Origin: Macquaria australasica | Taxonomy: Eukaryota > Chordata > Actinopteri > Centrarchiformes > Percichthyidae | Reading direction: 5' to 3' | NCBI GenBank assembly: GCA_005408345.1 | Contig: SEMN01000222.1 | Coordinates: 632,001 to 696,000, forward strand | DNA: 64,000 nt | In this document: in pieces, positions 22,110 to 32,456 of the stretch | Layout of the letters: each line of letters opens with the position of its first letter | Numbering within the stretch: position 1 is the stretch's first letter | Made by a program: the position numbers and the translations under genes | The notes under the pieces: model-generated | Database searches by the model: none | Seen by the model: only the letters and a program-made list of their open reading frames with translations | What the model was told of the DNA's origin: nothing

Positions 22110-25100
22110 TGGATCCGAGATATGACATACCGCGGAGGGCCGCCGGTGGCAGCGGGGGCTCCGCGAACTCGTCCCCCGCTCTGGGGGCGCAGTCGCGCCG
22201 CAGGAAGATGCCTCCCAGACCCGCTGATTTCAAACTTCAAATTATCATTATTGGCTCCCGTGGTGTCGGTAAAACCAGCATCATGGAGAGGTTTACCGAC
22301 GACACTTTCTGCGAAGCCTGCAAGTCGACCGTAGGTGAGGACGGGAGGCGTTTACGGGACTTGTTTTTGTCAACTTTTTATTGACAGCATTTAGCAGGGC
22401 TCTGTCTACTTACTGGAGCAAAGATACTTAAACTACCATGAGCTGGACGTTATAAACACCATGTCTCTCATGTTACTGTGTAATGGGACTTAACATAGAT
22501 TACACTACTGGCTGTAGCTGGCTAACTTAAGCTAACGGTAACAATAACACAACTGTCTTAGCTATTTTACTATGTTGCTGGCAAGTAACTAGACAAACAC
22601 ACGTTTAACGCTTGGGACAGTGTTTTGGGTGGTTGTTGGTTGTAGCAGGGATTTTATTGGCCAGCATTCGCAATTTCTTTGTTATCACAGACTTGGTAAC
22701 TTATTACCTGGATAGCATGGATCTGCAGCAATCCAGTAACTTATTCGGTTTATTTACTACTGCTGGGCCTGTTTGTTTATTTAAACGAGGATATAGTCTT
22801 GTCCCATCGAGTGCCATCTCCATTTCTGAACAGCCATTTTTCATATTTCTACATAAAGAACTGACACATTACATATTTCTACATAAAAACACATAATCAC
22901 TGCAACTGTGTCATCTCTGTTGTTTTACTGAAAACAAACGGTGACAAATTGCTGTGCCATGGTGATAGATGCTGCCAGCTTGAAACACACGAAACCCTGT
23001 ATATGTGGAATTGGGTAAACAGCTCTGTGACCAATACAACAGTCAGCCTGAGCCTTAGTGTCCAATCCCAAAATAGTCACACACAAGCAGCTGCTATGGC
23101 AGAGCTCCATTTTGTGCCCTGTAATTCCTGTGGCACAGCTCGTCACTAACATTGTGTTCGTTTGATCACAGAGACCGTGGAGGGAACAGTTTGACAGTCA
23201 GTCAAATCTGGTGGAAAATGTTATTTTCTAATCTCGCAATTTCTTTGTTATCATAGAGGATTGCTATGATCGTGCACAGCTTTTAAAATTATGACAGATA
23301 TAGAACTACCTTACTCATTGTTTTGCAGCTATCATCCAAGGAAACCTACAGTTAAATAAAGATATTCATTTAATCAGACATGCCGCTTGTTCTAAAACCA
23401 AACAACCAACCAACTAACTAAAATTATACATACAAAATCCAAAACAACACAGGATACTCTGGTACTTGTACGTGTCCACATGTGTGTTTCTCATTCCCCT
23501 CACAGGAGTTGACTTCAAAATCAAGACAGTGGAGCTGAGAGGGAAGAAGATCAGACTTCAGATATGGTGAGTAACTGGACAGAAGTTTCCAGTTCCTTTA
23601 CTCCTCTGCATGGTGCATTTCCTGTGTCTGTGCTATTACCCCGCAGGCTGCTCTAACAAAAACCACTGGTGGCTAACTGGGTGCGTCTCAGCTTTGTAAT
23701 GCATGTGCAAATAAGATTTCCTAAAAATGACGCCATTGCATGTTTTGGATTGCCAAAACATGCAGCCATTAACATGCCATGACATGTTCTTTTATCCAGT
23801 GTCCCATATTAAAATCCTGTGGCTCCAGTGGGAATATAACTTTTAACTTCATGTGGAGCAGCACATGATCACACTCACCATGTTGTTGTCTAAAGTTGGC
23901 AATCACTTTATTCTTGGTTACATCAGGTATTATTGTTGTTACATTTAGTATTTTCCCCCATATTGTATTAATTACAAGTACACACAGATGTGAAAACACA
24001 TGATAATTAAAAATTAATATTTTTACACATTCCATTTGATCAAATCCCTTACCTGATCCCTCCTCCAATTTCAAGGTTTAACTGTACTTTGATTCTAATA
24101 CAGTTACATTTTTAAATGTAAAACCAAGACAGAGGGGCAAAACAATTTGCTAGCAGTGCAGCCACTGCGATATATTATTAATGGTGAAGTGGGAAGTCAG
24201 TGAGGGATCATGTCCTTGTCGCTGCTCCAGCAACTGCTACTGGTTGGTCAGGACAGCGTGAACCTCTGTATGCGATATGCCCTCCTGATGAAACTCCTTG
24301 CTGGCAGGTCAGCATCACCACATGTACATGTGTACACCCAAATCTGAATATTTACTTAGTATTTTTGTAAACTGCACTGTACACTAAAACCAACTCCAGT
24401 TTTGAAGTGATCTCCTCTTTGTATTTTCCATCTGCACTAATCTGACACACCTGCAGAATTGATTGTCAATGTCCAAAATTAGCACTAACACCCTTCACAG
24501 ATTCTTTTAACAATACTAATAACCAGTAGTATTGTGATTTAATTACACTTTATTATCAGATTTCTCTAAAATTTGTCTTGCTAAAATCCTAATAAGAAGA
24601 TACACTAAGAAAGAAATTCCATCTTTTGTTACAATACCCTCATCTTATAGCAACCGGCCACTGGAGACATACAGTGTTATTGTAGCTTAATAGTCAGACT
24701 GAATTTTGTTTCACTTCATTCCTCTAATATATTTATTTGATTTGTTGTAAAAATCTGAGATGTGGGCAGTGATTCAGAGGTCTTGAAGCCAGTATTTTTA
24801 CTCAGATAGACCACAAGTGACAGGGAGGATGTTATTTCAGAGGCTTGATTCTATTATGGCTCCACTTGTGTCTTGTGACTTTAACTAGGCCTTAATTACA
24901 TTTTGAAAACATCTAGCGTTTTTGTCCAACGATTGAAAAACCGAGTAACGTGCCACAGATTACACACAGGAAAGCTTTTGTACTGACTGAGTGTATGACT
25001 GCATTGATTGTGTGTGACAGTGCTGGGATAAAATGTGGGAACTCCATCGCTTATTTCACTAATGCATCTGTCCTGTTCACTAACACCCCATCCACCCTCC

Positions 25101-28100
25101 CACCTCCACATCACATCCACCCTTTGTCACGAGCCGTCTTATCCCCGTACCTCTGCCTGCCCTCGACCTGCCCTCGACCTGTCCTGTTCGTGGTGGCCGT
25201 CCTCAATGTGTCTCGTCTTTCATGTCGAACTGCTCACACCAAGCTCCATCATTGCCGCGCCCGGCCTTACCTAACCCTGCCATTGTGCTGCTGTGTCTCT
25301 GTCCGCTCTTCTGCTCATAAGCCTGACTGTGACTCACATGGGGAGCAGGGAGAGACTAGCTGGCTGAAGGTACAGTAACACTGCACTGTGAGTGGAGCTC
25401 AAACTGCTTATCATGCCGCTAACCCAGACTCAAATGATCAGCTGAATCATAACATAACCTAAAGTGAATCCACACATGCATTTAAAACGTATCTTTAAAC
25501 CTTTTACACTGTTAAAATGAAGAGTTAATTTCCAAAATGCAATATATTTAGTTTGGGTGAGAAAATCTAATTTCAAGTTTGAGTTAATGCTAACACTTTT
25601 AGCATTTATAAGCAGTATATAAACATTTAATACATGGTTTATAACACTATAATGTAGTTGTAAGCAGATAAGGACATGTTTTAAGTGTTTAATAATGTAC
25701 AGTATTTTCAACAATTATAACCTCTCCCTGAAGACATATTTTACATTATTAAAACTGTGTTTTCCTATATTGTCTTTCATTATCTGTTTATACAGCACCA
25801 TCCACTCATGGTTGCCCACAGGAGGAGTTAAAATAGTTGACAGAAACACTAATAAACACTTATATCTGCTTTCAATTCAACTGTTTTATAGCGTGTTATA
25901 AACATTAATAAAATGTTTATATGCTGCTTATAAATGCTAAATAAGGGGGGTTAAAGTGTAAAGTGTTACAGAGTTAACAAACATTTCATAACTGTACATG
26001 GAGATGTCACCTTTCCTCAAACTGTAGAAATCTCATTTTGGAACAAAACTCTTCAGACTTAGTTTTAGCTAGATACCTGATGATAATGTGGATACCAGAT
26101 TTAGCCCACACAAAGAGTGATTCAGTGTTTTAAATGAATGATATACATACTAACTAAACATTTTTTATTAATATTTGAAAATATTGTTATCATTGATTAA
26201 TGACATTGAATTGATTATAACTTGTCACAGAACTGATTCTTCCCCTTTTGTTGTTTGATTTTAGTTTTTCTATTTCTAAACATTGCCCTATTAGTCATAG
26301 TCATGTTTATTGAATGATAAATACCTCGGATCAAATCAGTCAGTCAGCTGTTTGGTATTCTGAGAAGTCTTGGTGACCCTGAACTGACCACACAGACTTT
26401 TAATTATACTGGGTTTTTTTCATTTCCTCCAGGGACACGGCTGGCCAGGAGAGGTTCAACAGCATCACATCAGCCTACTACAGAAGTGCCAAGGGAATAG
26501 TGCTAGTGTATGATATCACAAAGCAGGAGACCTTTGACGACCTGCCCAAATGGATGAAAATGATCGACAAGGTAAACAAACTGTTAGACTGCTGGAATTC
26601 TGTGGGCAGTTTCATTAAATGAAATGTGCCTTTTCTGTGTTGCCCTTGTGTTCTTGTGTTTTTTATTATACGCCAGACACGTCAGAAAGTGTGTTACAAC
26701 TCCACCCTTTTCCACCAAGTGACAAAACCATTCCTTGGATTCTGCCATGCATCAGGCACTAAGGTTTACATAACAATTTAATCCAATAACATTGCCAGCC
26801 AAGCCATACCTCCCCTGATATATACCCTTCGGTTCTACTTTGGTCTTTAAGCACACTTGCACTGGCAGCAGTTACCTGAGCGAGAGGTGTTTTTTAAGGT
26901 GTCACTTTGTAGAAACACTTTAAAAACTGAGACTGGATTTTTGAGGCCGATACTGATGTTGATGTTTGAGAGTTTAAAAATTCTAACAATAATATATTGG
27001 CTATTATTAATTTTCTTTACACAAACCATATAGCGTTCCCTTAAATTAGTTTTTTTTTTTTTTTTAAACAGATGCGACCAAGAAATGTACTGGGAAGGAC
27101 ATTTTACCATTTGAAAAATAAACTTGTCACGACTCTGTAGACTATACGACTATAGAATAGTAACACTTAAAACATAACTTTAGCATTTCTGTACTTCAAT
27201 TTCTTGTTATTTAGCGGCTCATATATACACGATACAGATATACTGTATGTAGAATGAGCGAATATTGGCCGATATATTGGCTTGGTCAGTTTATCAGGCT
27301 TTAGTTTCAATTATCAGAACTTGTATGCATGAATTTATTTATTTTGATGGGGGTGGTACATGTGATGACACCTGACTCTGTAACAGCCATTTTTATGTTA
27401 ATATTAATATTCAGTATTCCTACCTTAGCATCACGCAGAAATGGATCAAACAGTGAAGCAAATTATGTCCTTGTAGCCCTTTCGCTGTAGCTTTATAGGT
27501 AAATTCACCAGAGTGAAATTCCCAAAAAATGAGTTGTAATGTTGCCAAGTCACACTGCGTAATATAGTTGACAACCCCATGTGTAAGAACATGTCTAGTT
27601 TTTGCCATTTTTGAGACGTTCCTGTTTAATTGCTGTACTGTAGAACCAGTTTTCATGGTGACAGTGTGCGGAACAGATTTCATTGCAGTAACCTGGTTTA
27701 TGAAATGGGAGGGTGGTGATGTCCTGACGCGATGCCCTGTCTCTCTGCTTTCTGTTTTGTGTCAGTACGCCTCAGAGGAAGCAGAGCTTCTCCTGGTCGG
27801 GAACAAGCTGGACTGTGAGACTGATCGCATCATCTCCAGACAGCAGGGAGAGAGGGTGGGTCCAACACAGAAGTGCTCCCATTCATCATCACATCACAAA
27901 ACCACATCTCCACCTTCTATTAATCTGAACACACAATAGATGTATTGATGTGTATTATGAGCAGAACATCTTGAAAGTTCAGTCACAAATGATAACAGGG
28001 AAATTAAAAAGAAAAACCTAACTAATGCAGAATGTAGTGCAGATAGAGAGAAGTTATGTGTAGAGTAGCAGCATGTTTCCAAAACGCAATTAAATCTAGA

Positions 28101-29286
28101 GGCGGGACTTTTTTCATGAAGTTTTTGTTTGTGAAGTGTTTGTGATGTGTTGTCCACCTTCATTTCTGCTCCTATGGAATGATTCAGTTGTTCTTTGCTG
28201 TCATCAAATTAATTTTACTGTGTGTTGCAGTTTGCCTCTCGAATAAGCGGAATGCGTTTCTGCGAAGCTAGTGCCAAGGATAATTTCAATGTCGACGAGA
28301 TCTTCCTGAAGCTTGTGGATGACATCCTTAGCAAGGTTGGTGTGTTATCATTATTAGTCAATGTTCTTTTTTTCTTTTATTTTTACATAAAAGCCTAACA
28401 TGAACCAGCATTTTTAGTAAGGATTCCTTAGTTGTGGTTATTGAGGAATTGTGACCAAGATATGCACCGAGCAGGATGTTTTATAGTCTTTCTACAGTAT
28501 AGAAAAATTTACTTTTAAGTATGTAATGGCAACACTGTTTCTAAATTACTGCAAACGTATCTTTGGCATTTCTGTGCTGCAGTTTCTTGTCACTTATCGG
28601 CCGACATATGTGCCGATACATTATGTGATAAGCTAATATCAGACGATAATATTGGCTAACGGGTTTACTGGTGGGGCTTTTGTCAACAGTGACTTTGAAG
28701 TATTTTGTCTGTGAAGGTGCAGTCAGACTGAATTACACTTGGTGGCGTGGTGTGGTCAAAAGCAGGCGGGACAGGAAGTGAATGTGTTTTTCCCCCCATT
28801 TTACATTGAAATGAATGGGAAGCACATTCCTTTGTGGCTCTTGTTCTACCTTAATTATTAACTTTGTGATAAACCCCATTTTAAAAGCGTCTTTCCCTTG
28901 TTCTTTCTCTTGTTCCTTTTAGGAATTTTCATTTTTTTAATATTTCTTTTCAGAGCATTTCTCTGTTTCATAAACCTCATACATTCACAGGAATATTAAC
29001 ACGCTGTGATTCTTTTGATCCTTAAAGCTTTGTTCTATGTTATGTTTTTTCTACAAATTGAGACTTATTCAGTCGTTGCACTCAATAAGTCACTGGCTGT
29101 CAACTTAAGCATGCTGCCTAAAATTTCAGTGCAATAACCATGTGTTGTCTGACGTGTCCTTTGTCCCGGATGCAACAGATGCCTCTGGAAGTTCCCAACA
29201 ACGAGCTTTCCAACAGCGTCCTGTCTCTGCAGCCTGAACCGGAAGTGCCTCCGGAGTTGCCGCCTCCTCGCATGCGCTGTTGCTGA
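22109..29286 (+). CDS. rab12: Small GTPase Rab12, complete, six coding exons, 242 aa
   Basis: A prenylated Rab GTPase of recycling endosomes and lysosomes, known for steering transferrin receptor to degradation and as a partner and substrate of LRRK2. Exons: 22109-22334, 23506-23566, 26433-26571, 27766-27855, 28231-28335, 29179-29286 (729 nt, in frame, GT/AG introns). The protein has a Gly/Ser/Arg-rich N-terminal extension (about 1-40), the P-loop GSRGVGKTS (49-57), switch [11 protein letters not shown] (96-104), NKLD (155-158), EASAK (184-188), a Pro/Glu-rich hypervariable tail and a C-terminal MRCC for double geranylgeranylation. Ser106 in FNSITS is at the residue number reported for the human LRRK2 site. 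Human RAB12 is 244 aa from memory. The start is the first in-frame ATG after an in-frame TAA at 22016. Its neighbour mtcl1 follows in the same orientation, as in human. Confidence 0.97.
22335..26432 (+). other. rab12 introns 1 and 2
   Basis: Intron 1 (22335-23505) shows no recognisable element. Intron 2 (23567-26432) contains the MITE at 25588-25970. It also has a C-rich stretch at 25080-25330 with a small direct duplication (CTGCCCTCGAC twice near 25155-25180). That stretch carries long open frames but has no protein likeness I recognise and lacks a convincing acceptor. Confidence 0.5.
25588..25970. mobile_element. MITE with TAACACTTT-type inverted ends and 7-bp duplication
   Basis: The left end reads TGCTAACACTTTTAGC. 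The right end on the minus strand reads TGTAACACTTTACAC. Longer subterminal inverted blocks (AGCATTTATAAGCAGTATAT against its complement at 25918-25938, and GGTTTATAACAC against GTGTTATAAAC) support the pairing. GAGTTAA flanks both ends (25581-25587 and 25971-25977). It has no coding capacity and lies in rab12 intron 2. Confidence 0.75.
26572..27765 (+). repeat. rab12 intron 3 with CGATATAT-family repeat pieces
   Basis: Blocks at about 26880-27010 and 27160-27320 contain GCCGATACTGATGTTGATG, TTTAGCATTTCTGTACTTCA and GGCCGATATATTGGCTT. They belong to one diverged interspersed family; a related block occurs at about 28555-28680 in intron 5 (CGGCCGACATATGTGCCGAT). Nothing else was seen in 27320-27765. 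Confidence 0.45.
27856..29178 (+). other. rab12 introns 4 and 5
   Basis: Intron 4 (27856-28230) shows nothing recognisable. Intron 5 (28336-29178) contains the CGATATAT-type repeat piece at 28555-28680 and otherwise AT-rich sequence with no gene. Confidence 0.5.
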
Positions 29287-31860
29287 GAGTCAGAGTGGTC
29301 CCCCTATCCTACACACACACACATACACACACACACACCGCACACACATGCAGAATACCAATCTGGCCACCAGGGGGCAGCAAACAGCAGCAGTTTTGGA
29401 GTTATTGACTGCTGATGTAAGATGCATGGACTCTCTCAACAACCAGTATTATCTTCCCCCTGTTTTTTCTCCTGTTCTGTAACTGTACACTATGACATGT
29501 ACCACACTAACACTTAGGCCTGGCGAATCACCCACTTCCTACCAACCTTTCTGTCTACACTTGACCCAGACTACCTCATTCCTCGGACCGTTAGGCTAGC
29601 CGTGCCCCGCAGGTGCCTTCGAGGTAGAGAGCCCTCTGGTAGCAGTTGCACATTTACAAGGAGGGGGATTATTGAGGGCCTTACAGCTTGTTCTCTTCCT
29701 GTCATCACACATACTGTACACTAAGTTTGACATTGTCTGAGTTGCCCTCCGACGGTCTGTTATCACTGCATCATCTAGCTTACAGAAAAGGGACAACAAT
29801 ATCTCTTCAGCAGAGTTTAACTTCTGGGTCTATAGGTACAGTAGTTTTATATTCTTATTAATGGGTATTATTACCAAGTGTTGAGTTGACTTGAGGTAAA
29901 CAAAAAGCACATGATGTAAATATGGCGTGTTGCTGTAATGACTGGACAAGGTGCAGATTTGTTGTGGCCAGCAGTTTGGTGGTTGTGTGGTGGTGATCAT
30001 ATCAGTTTGTATTCCTTTGCCTTAAGGTATTAAAGTGGCTGGAACAGCTCATTTCACATTTGTGTATAAGTTGTAATGTTTTGCACTACAATCCATCTTT
30101 CCTAGTTACGCTGACATGCAGAAAAAAGAAAGTGTAGACGACTTGTAGTTTAGCGCTAGTGAAGATCATTATTGCCTCGGTAGTGGCCGCTCTGAGCTCT
30201 TCCACGCCCTGTTAAAGTGGGATGGAGATGCAAAGAGAGATGGGTAATGTAGTCTTTGAGGGATTGGTGTTTTCACAAGGGCATTCTCCATGTGTGTTGC
30301 TGGCTTTTTAGAAGAAATAGAGACGTTAAGTAGCTCGTACACACACATGGTTTTAGCCTTTGTTTTGGTTTTGTTACTAATATTTCAAAGTTGTTTTCTT
30401 TTTGACGTTTTTTCCTCTGAATTCAGATAAAGCTTAGAGAAGAATGTTTGAGTGGGGAGAAAAGGGCAGGAAGGTTTGTTCAGTGTTTGAATGACTCAGG
30501 AAACTTTGATCGGCTCATAACTGCTCATTTTGACAGGCTTTTATTGCAGACTTGATTTACTTAGAGTTTCATAACAAATAAACATCTTCATAAAAATCCT
30601 GCTTGAAGGGGATGTTTTGGGTTTTTTAGAGGAGGTCAGCAGCTCTGAATTTATGATTTGGCAGTTTGTTATAGACCTGTATGGTGATATCCCACTACTT
30701 GCACATTTTCAAAAATACTAGGCTATGCATGTTAAGTCCTCCTGTGTTCATAGAAATTAATAATCATTTAATTCTTCCGTCTTTTTTGGTAAATTAATGC
30801 AGTATTAGCAATGTAGCACTGTGGGTGTTTCTGTTTTGTTTTTACATGTTGAATGAAGTAAAAGCCCAAGTTTGAGGGTGAGAAAGGACGAGCCCATTCA
30901 AAGGACCTGACTTAAAATGACTTAAACTGACTCGCTTGGTTAATTTTATTTTTTGTTGTTGAAGATTTATGTTGTCAAGCTTTTGTGGACTTTAAAATGG
31001 CACATTATGTATTCTATCAAATGAATAGTTTCATACCAAAACAAAAAAAAATGTAAAAAATGTGAGACCTTTGCTAACAAAGCAGTCACCGACATCCAAG
31101 CACATCTCGCAATAAGATCATCAGCCAGCAAACGACCTGCGTGTACACATTACCTGCAACTTTATCACATGTGTTTCGAAATGACAACCTTTTTTGATAT
31201 TGTTTTTTTTTTTTGGACTCAAACATTTCATTTGTTCCCCCTGATTGTTTTTTTTTTAGCATTTGGCACTAACCCTGTGGACTTTGTTTTAATAACCAAG
31301 CCTTATACTACTCAGTGTTTTAAATATACATTAAGAAAAATGATTTTATTTGAAATGTGTATCTTTAAGATGGAAGACTGTACTTTGTATTAAACCTGTT
31401 ATAAGTCTTTGAAATGTTTTGGCATGTTTAAAGCAGATTCATGGTATTTATAACTTGTGGTATTCTTGAACTAATTAAATGCAATTAAAGATATCTATAT
31501 TTATTACCAGATTATGGTCTTGATTTTACTGTGTGACTGTGTGTGTCTTTCCATAAGGAGAATCTGTGGCATCCCAAGGGTCCTTGAGTGGATTCCAGGA
31601 ACACCAAAATGATAATAGGCTCAATTTAAATAGCATTTCTTTCACTACAGAGGTTCAAGTCATTAAAAGATGCTGTAGAAGTGTAGTTTTTACTTCATAA
31701 TACAGATAATACATCTGAGATTGGAGTTTTGGGAATAAAAATCATTGATTTGAGGATCTGATTTAGAGGGACTGACGTGAGGTGAGTATTGTTATCTCCT
31801 GAATCCATCTTTGTACCTCATGTGAAGGTGTTTAATAGCCAATTGTGTGTGTGTGTCATT
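29287..31860 (+). other. rab12 3' UTR and spacer to mtcl1
   Basis: A CA-rich microsatellite (29311-29350) starts soon after the rab12 stop. Long AT-rich UTR-like sequence follows. Candidate poly(A) signals are AATAAA at 30577-30582 and ATTAAA at 31389-31394; a UTR of about 2.1 kb would fit the latter. The reading frames are short and unconvincing. Confidence 0.45.
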
Positions 31861-32455
31861 AGGGCATGCGCACCAAAGCGTGTCAGACCTGGTCCCAGAG
31901 AAAACGAGGGGTGTGCTTGGCTGCTTGTGAGGCAGCAGCGCATGCGCCCCGCAGAAAATCACGGGCGTCGAGCCTCGCACCGCAGCGATTGCAGATCTTA
32001 CATGACAGATAGGAAGGATTGGGAAAGGGGTACGAGACACGGGGGCCCACCAACACTCACAGCCCGGTGTTAACAGAGGGATGGAGACCCGATCTGCAGA
32101 AGAAGAAGAGGGCTGATGAGGCTCCGACTGACTCCTTTCTTTCCAACTTGAGCCTTACGAGCCCTGTCTGCAGATGCAACCTGTCTGTCATCCCACCCGT
32201 CCCAGTAATCCCGTTTTTATTGCAGCGTTTCCTCCAAGGGGGCTACAGGCAGAGGGGACTACAATGACAACCTGGTGAATGCAGACGAGGTGGACTAAAA
32301 CATCTAGCACAACGCAGGATGCGCATCCCCAACCCGACAAGGAAGAAGGTAGAGAAACCTGGCTGTTTTTCTGGTGTCGTATGTCAGCGATTTTCCGCGG
32401 TGTTGTGGATTGATCGTTTCCTTCATCGCCCTCCTGCTGCCGGTGTCGGTGTATA
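31861..32455 (+). promoter_or_regulatory. mtcl1 promoter and 5' leader with a strong NRF1-type site
   Basis: The interval becomes CpG-rich and continues as a CpG-island-like block through mtcl1 exon 1. GCGCATGCGC at 31938-31947 is the full palindromic NRF1 core, and a half-like GCATGCGCAC lies at 31863-31872. The transcription start is not determinable. An AAG|GTAGAG donor-like site at about 32349 means part of the leader could be spliced. Confidence 0.5.
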
Positions 32456-32456
32456 A
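32319..32456 (+). promoter_or_regulatory. 45-codon upstream ORF overlapping the mtcl1 start (TAATG)
   Basis: The ATG at 32319 (A at -3) opens a 45-codon frame. Its TAA stop at 32454-32456 shares its last base with the mtcl1 ATG at 32456. A further 11-codon uORF starts in good context at 32081 and ends at 32116. Arrangements like these can lower or condition translation of the main frame. The reading frames are seen directly; a function is inferred, and it holds only if this leader is unspliced. Confidence 0.45.

Noticed and set aside
24950..25378. 142-codon plus-strand frame in rab12 intron 2, ending before a GTACAG donor-like site
   Set aside because: Low-complexity Pro/Ser/Cys composition, no good acceptor, and rab12 is complete without it.
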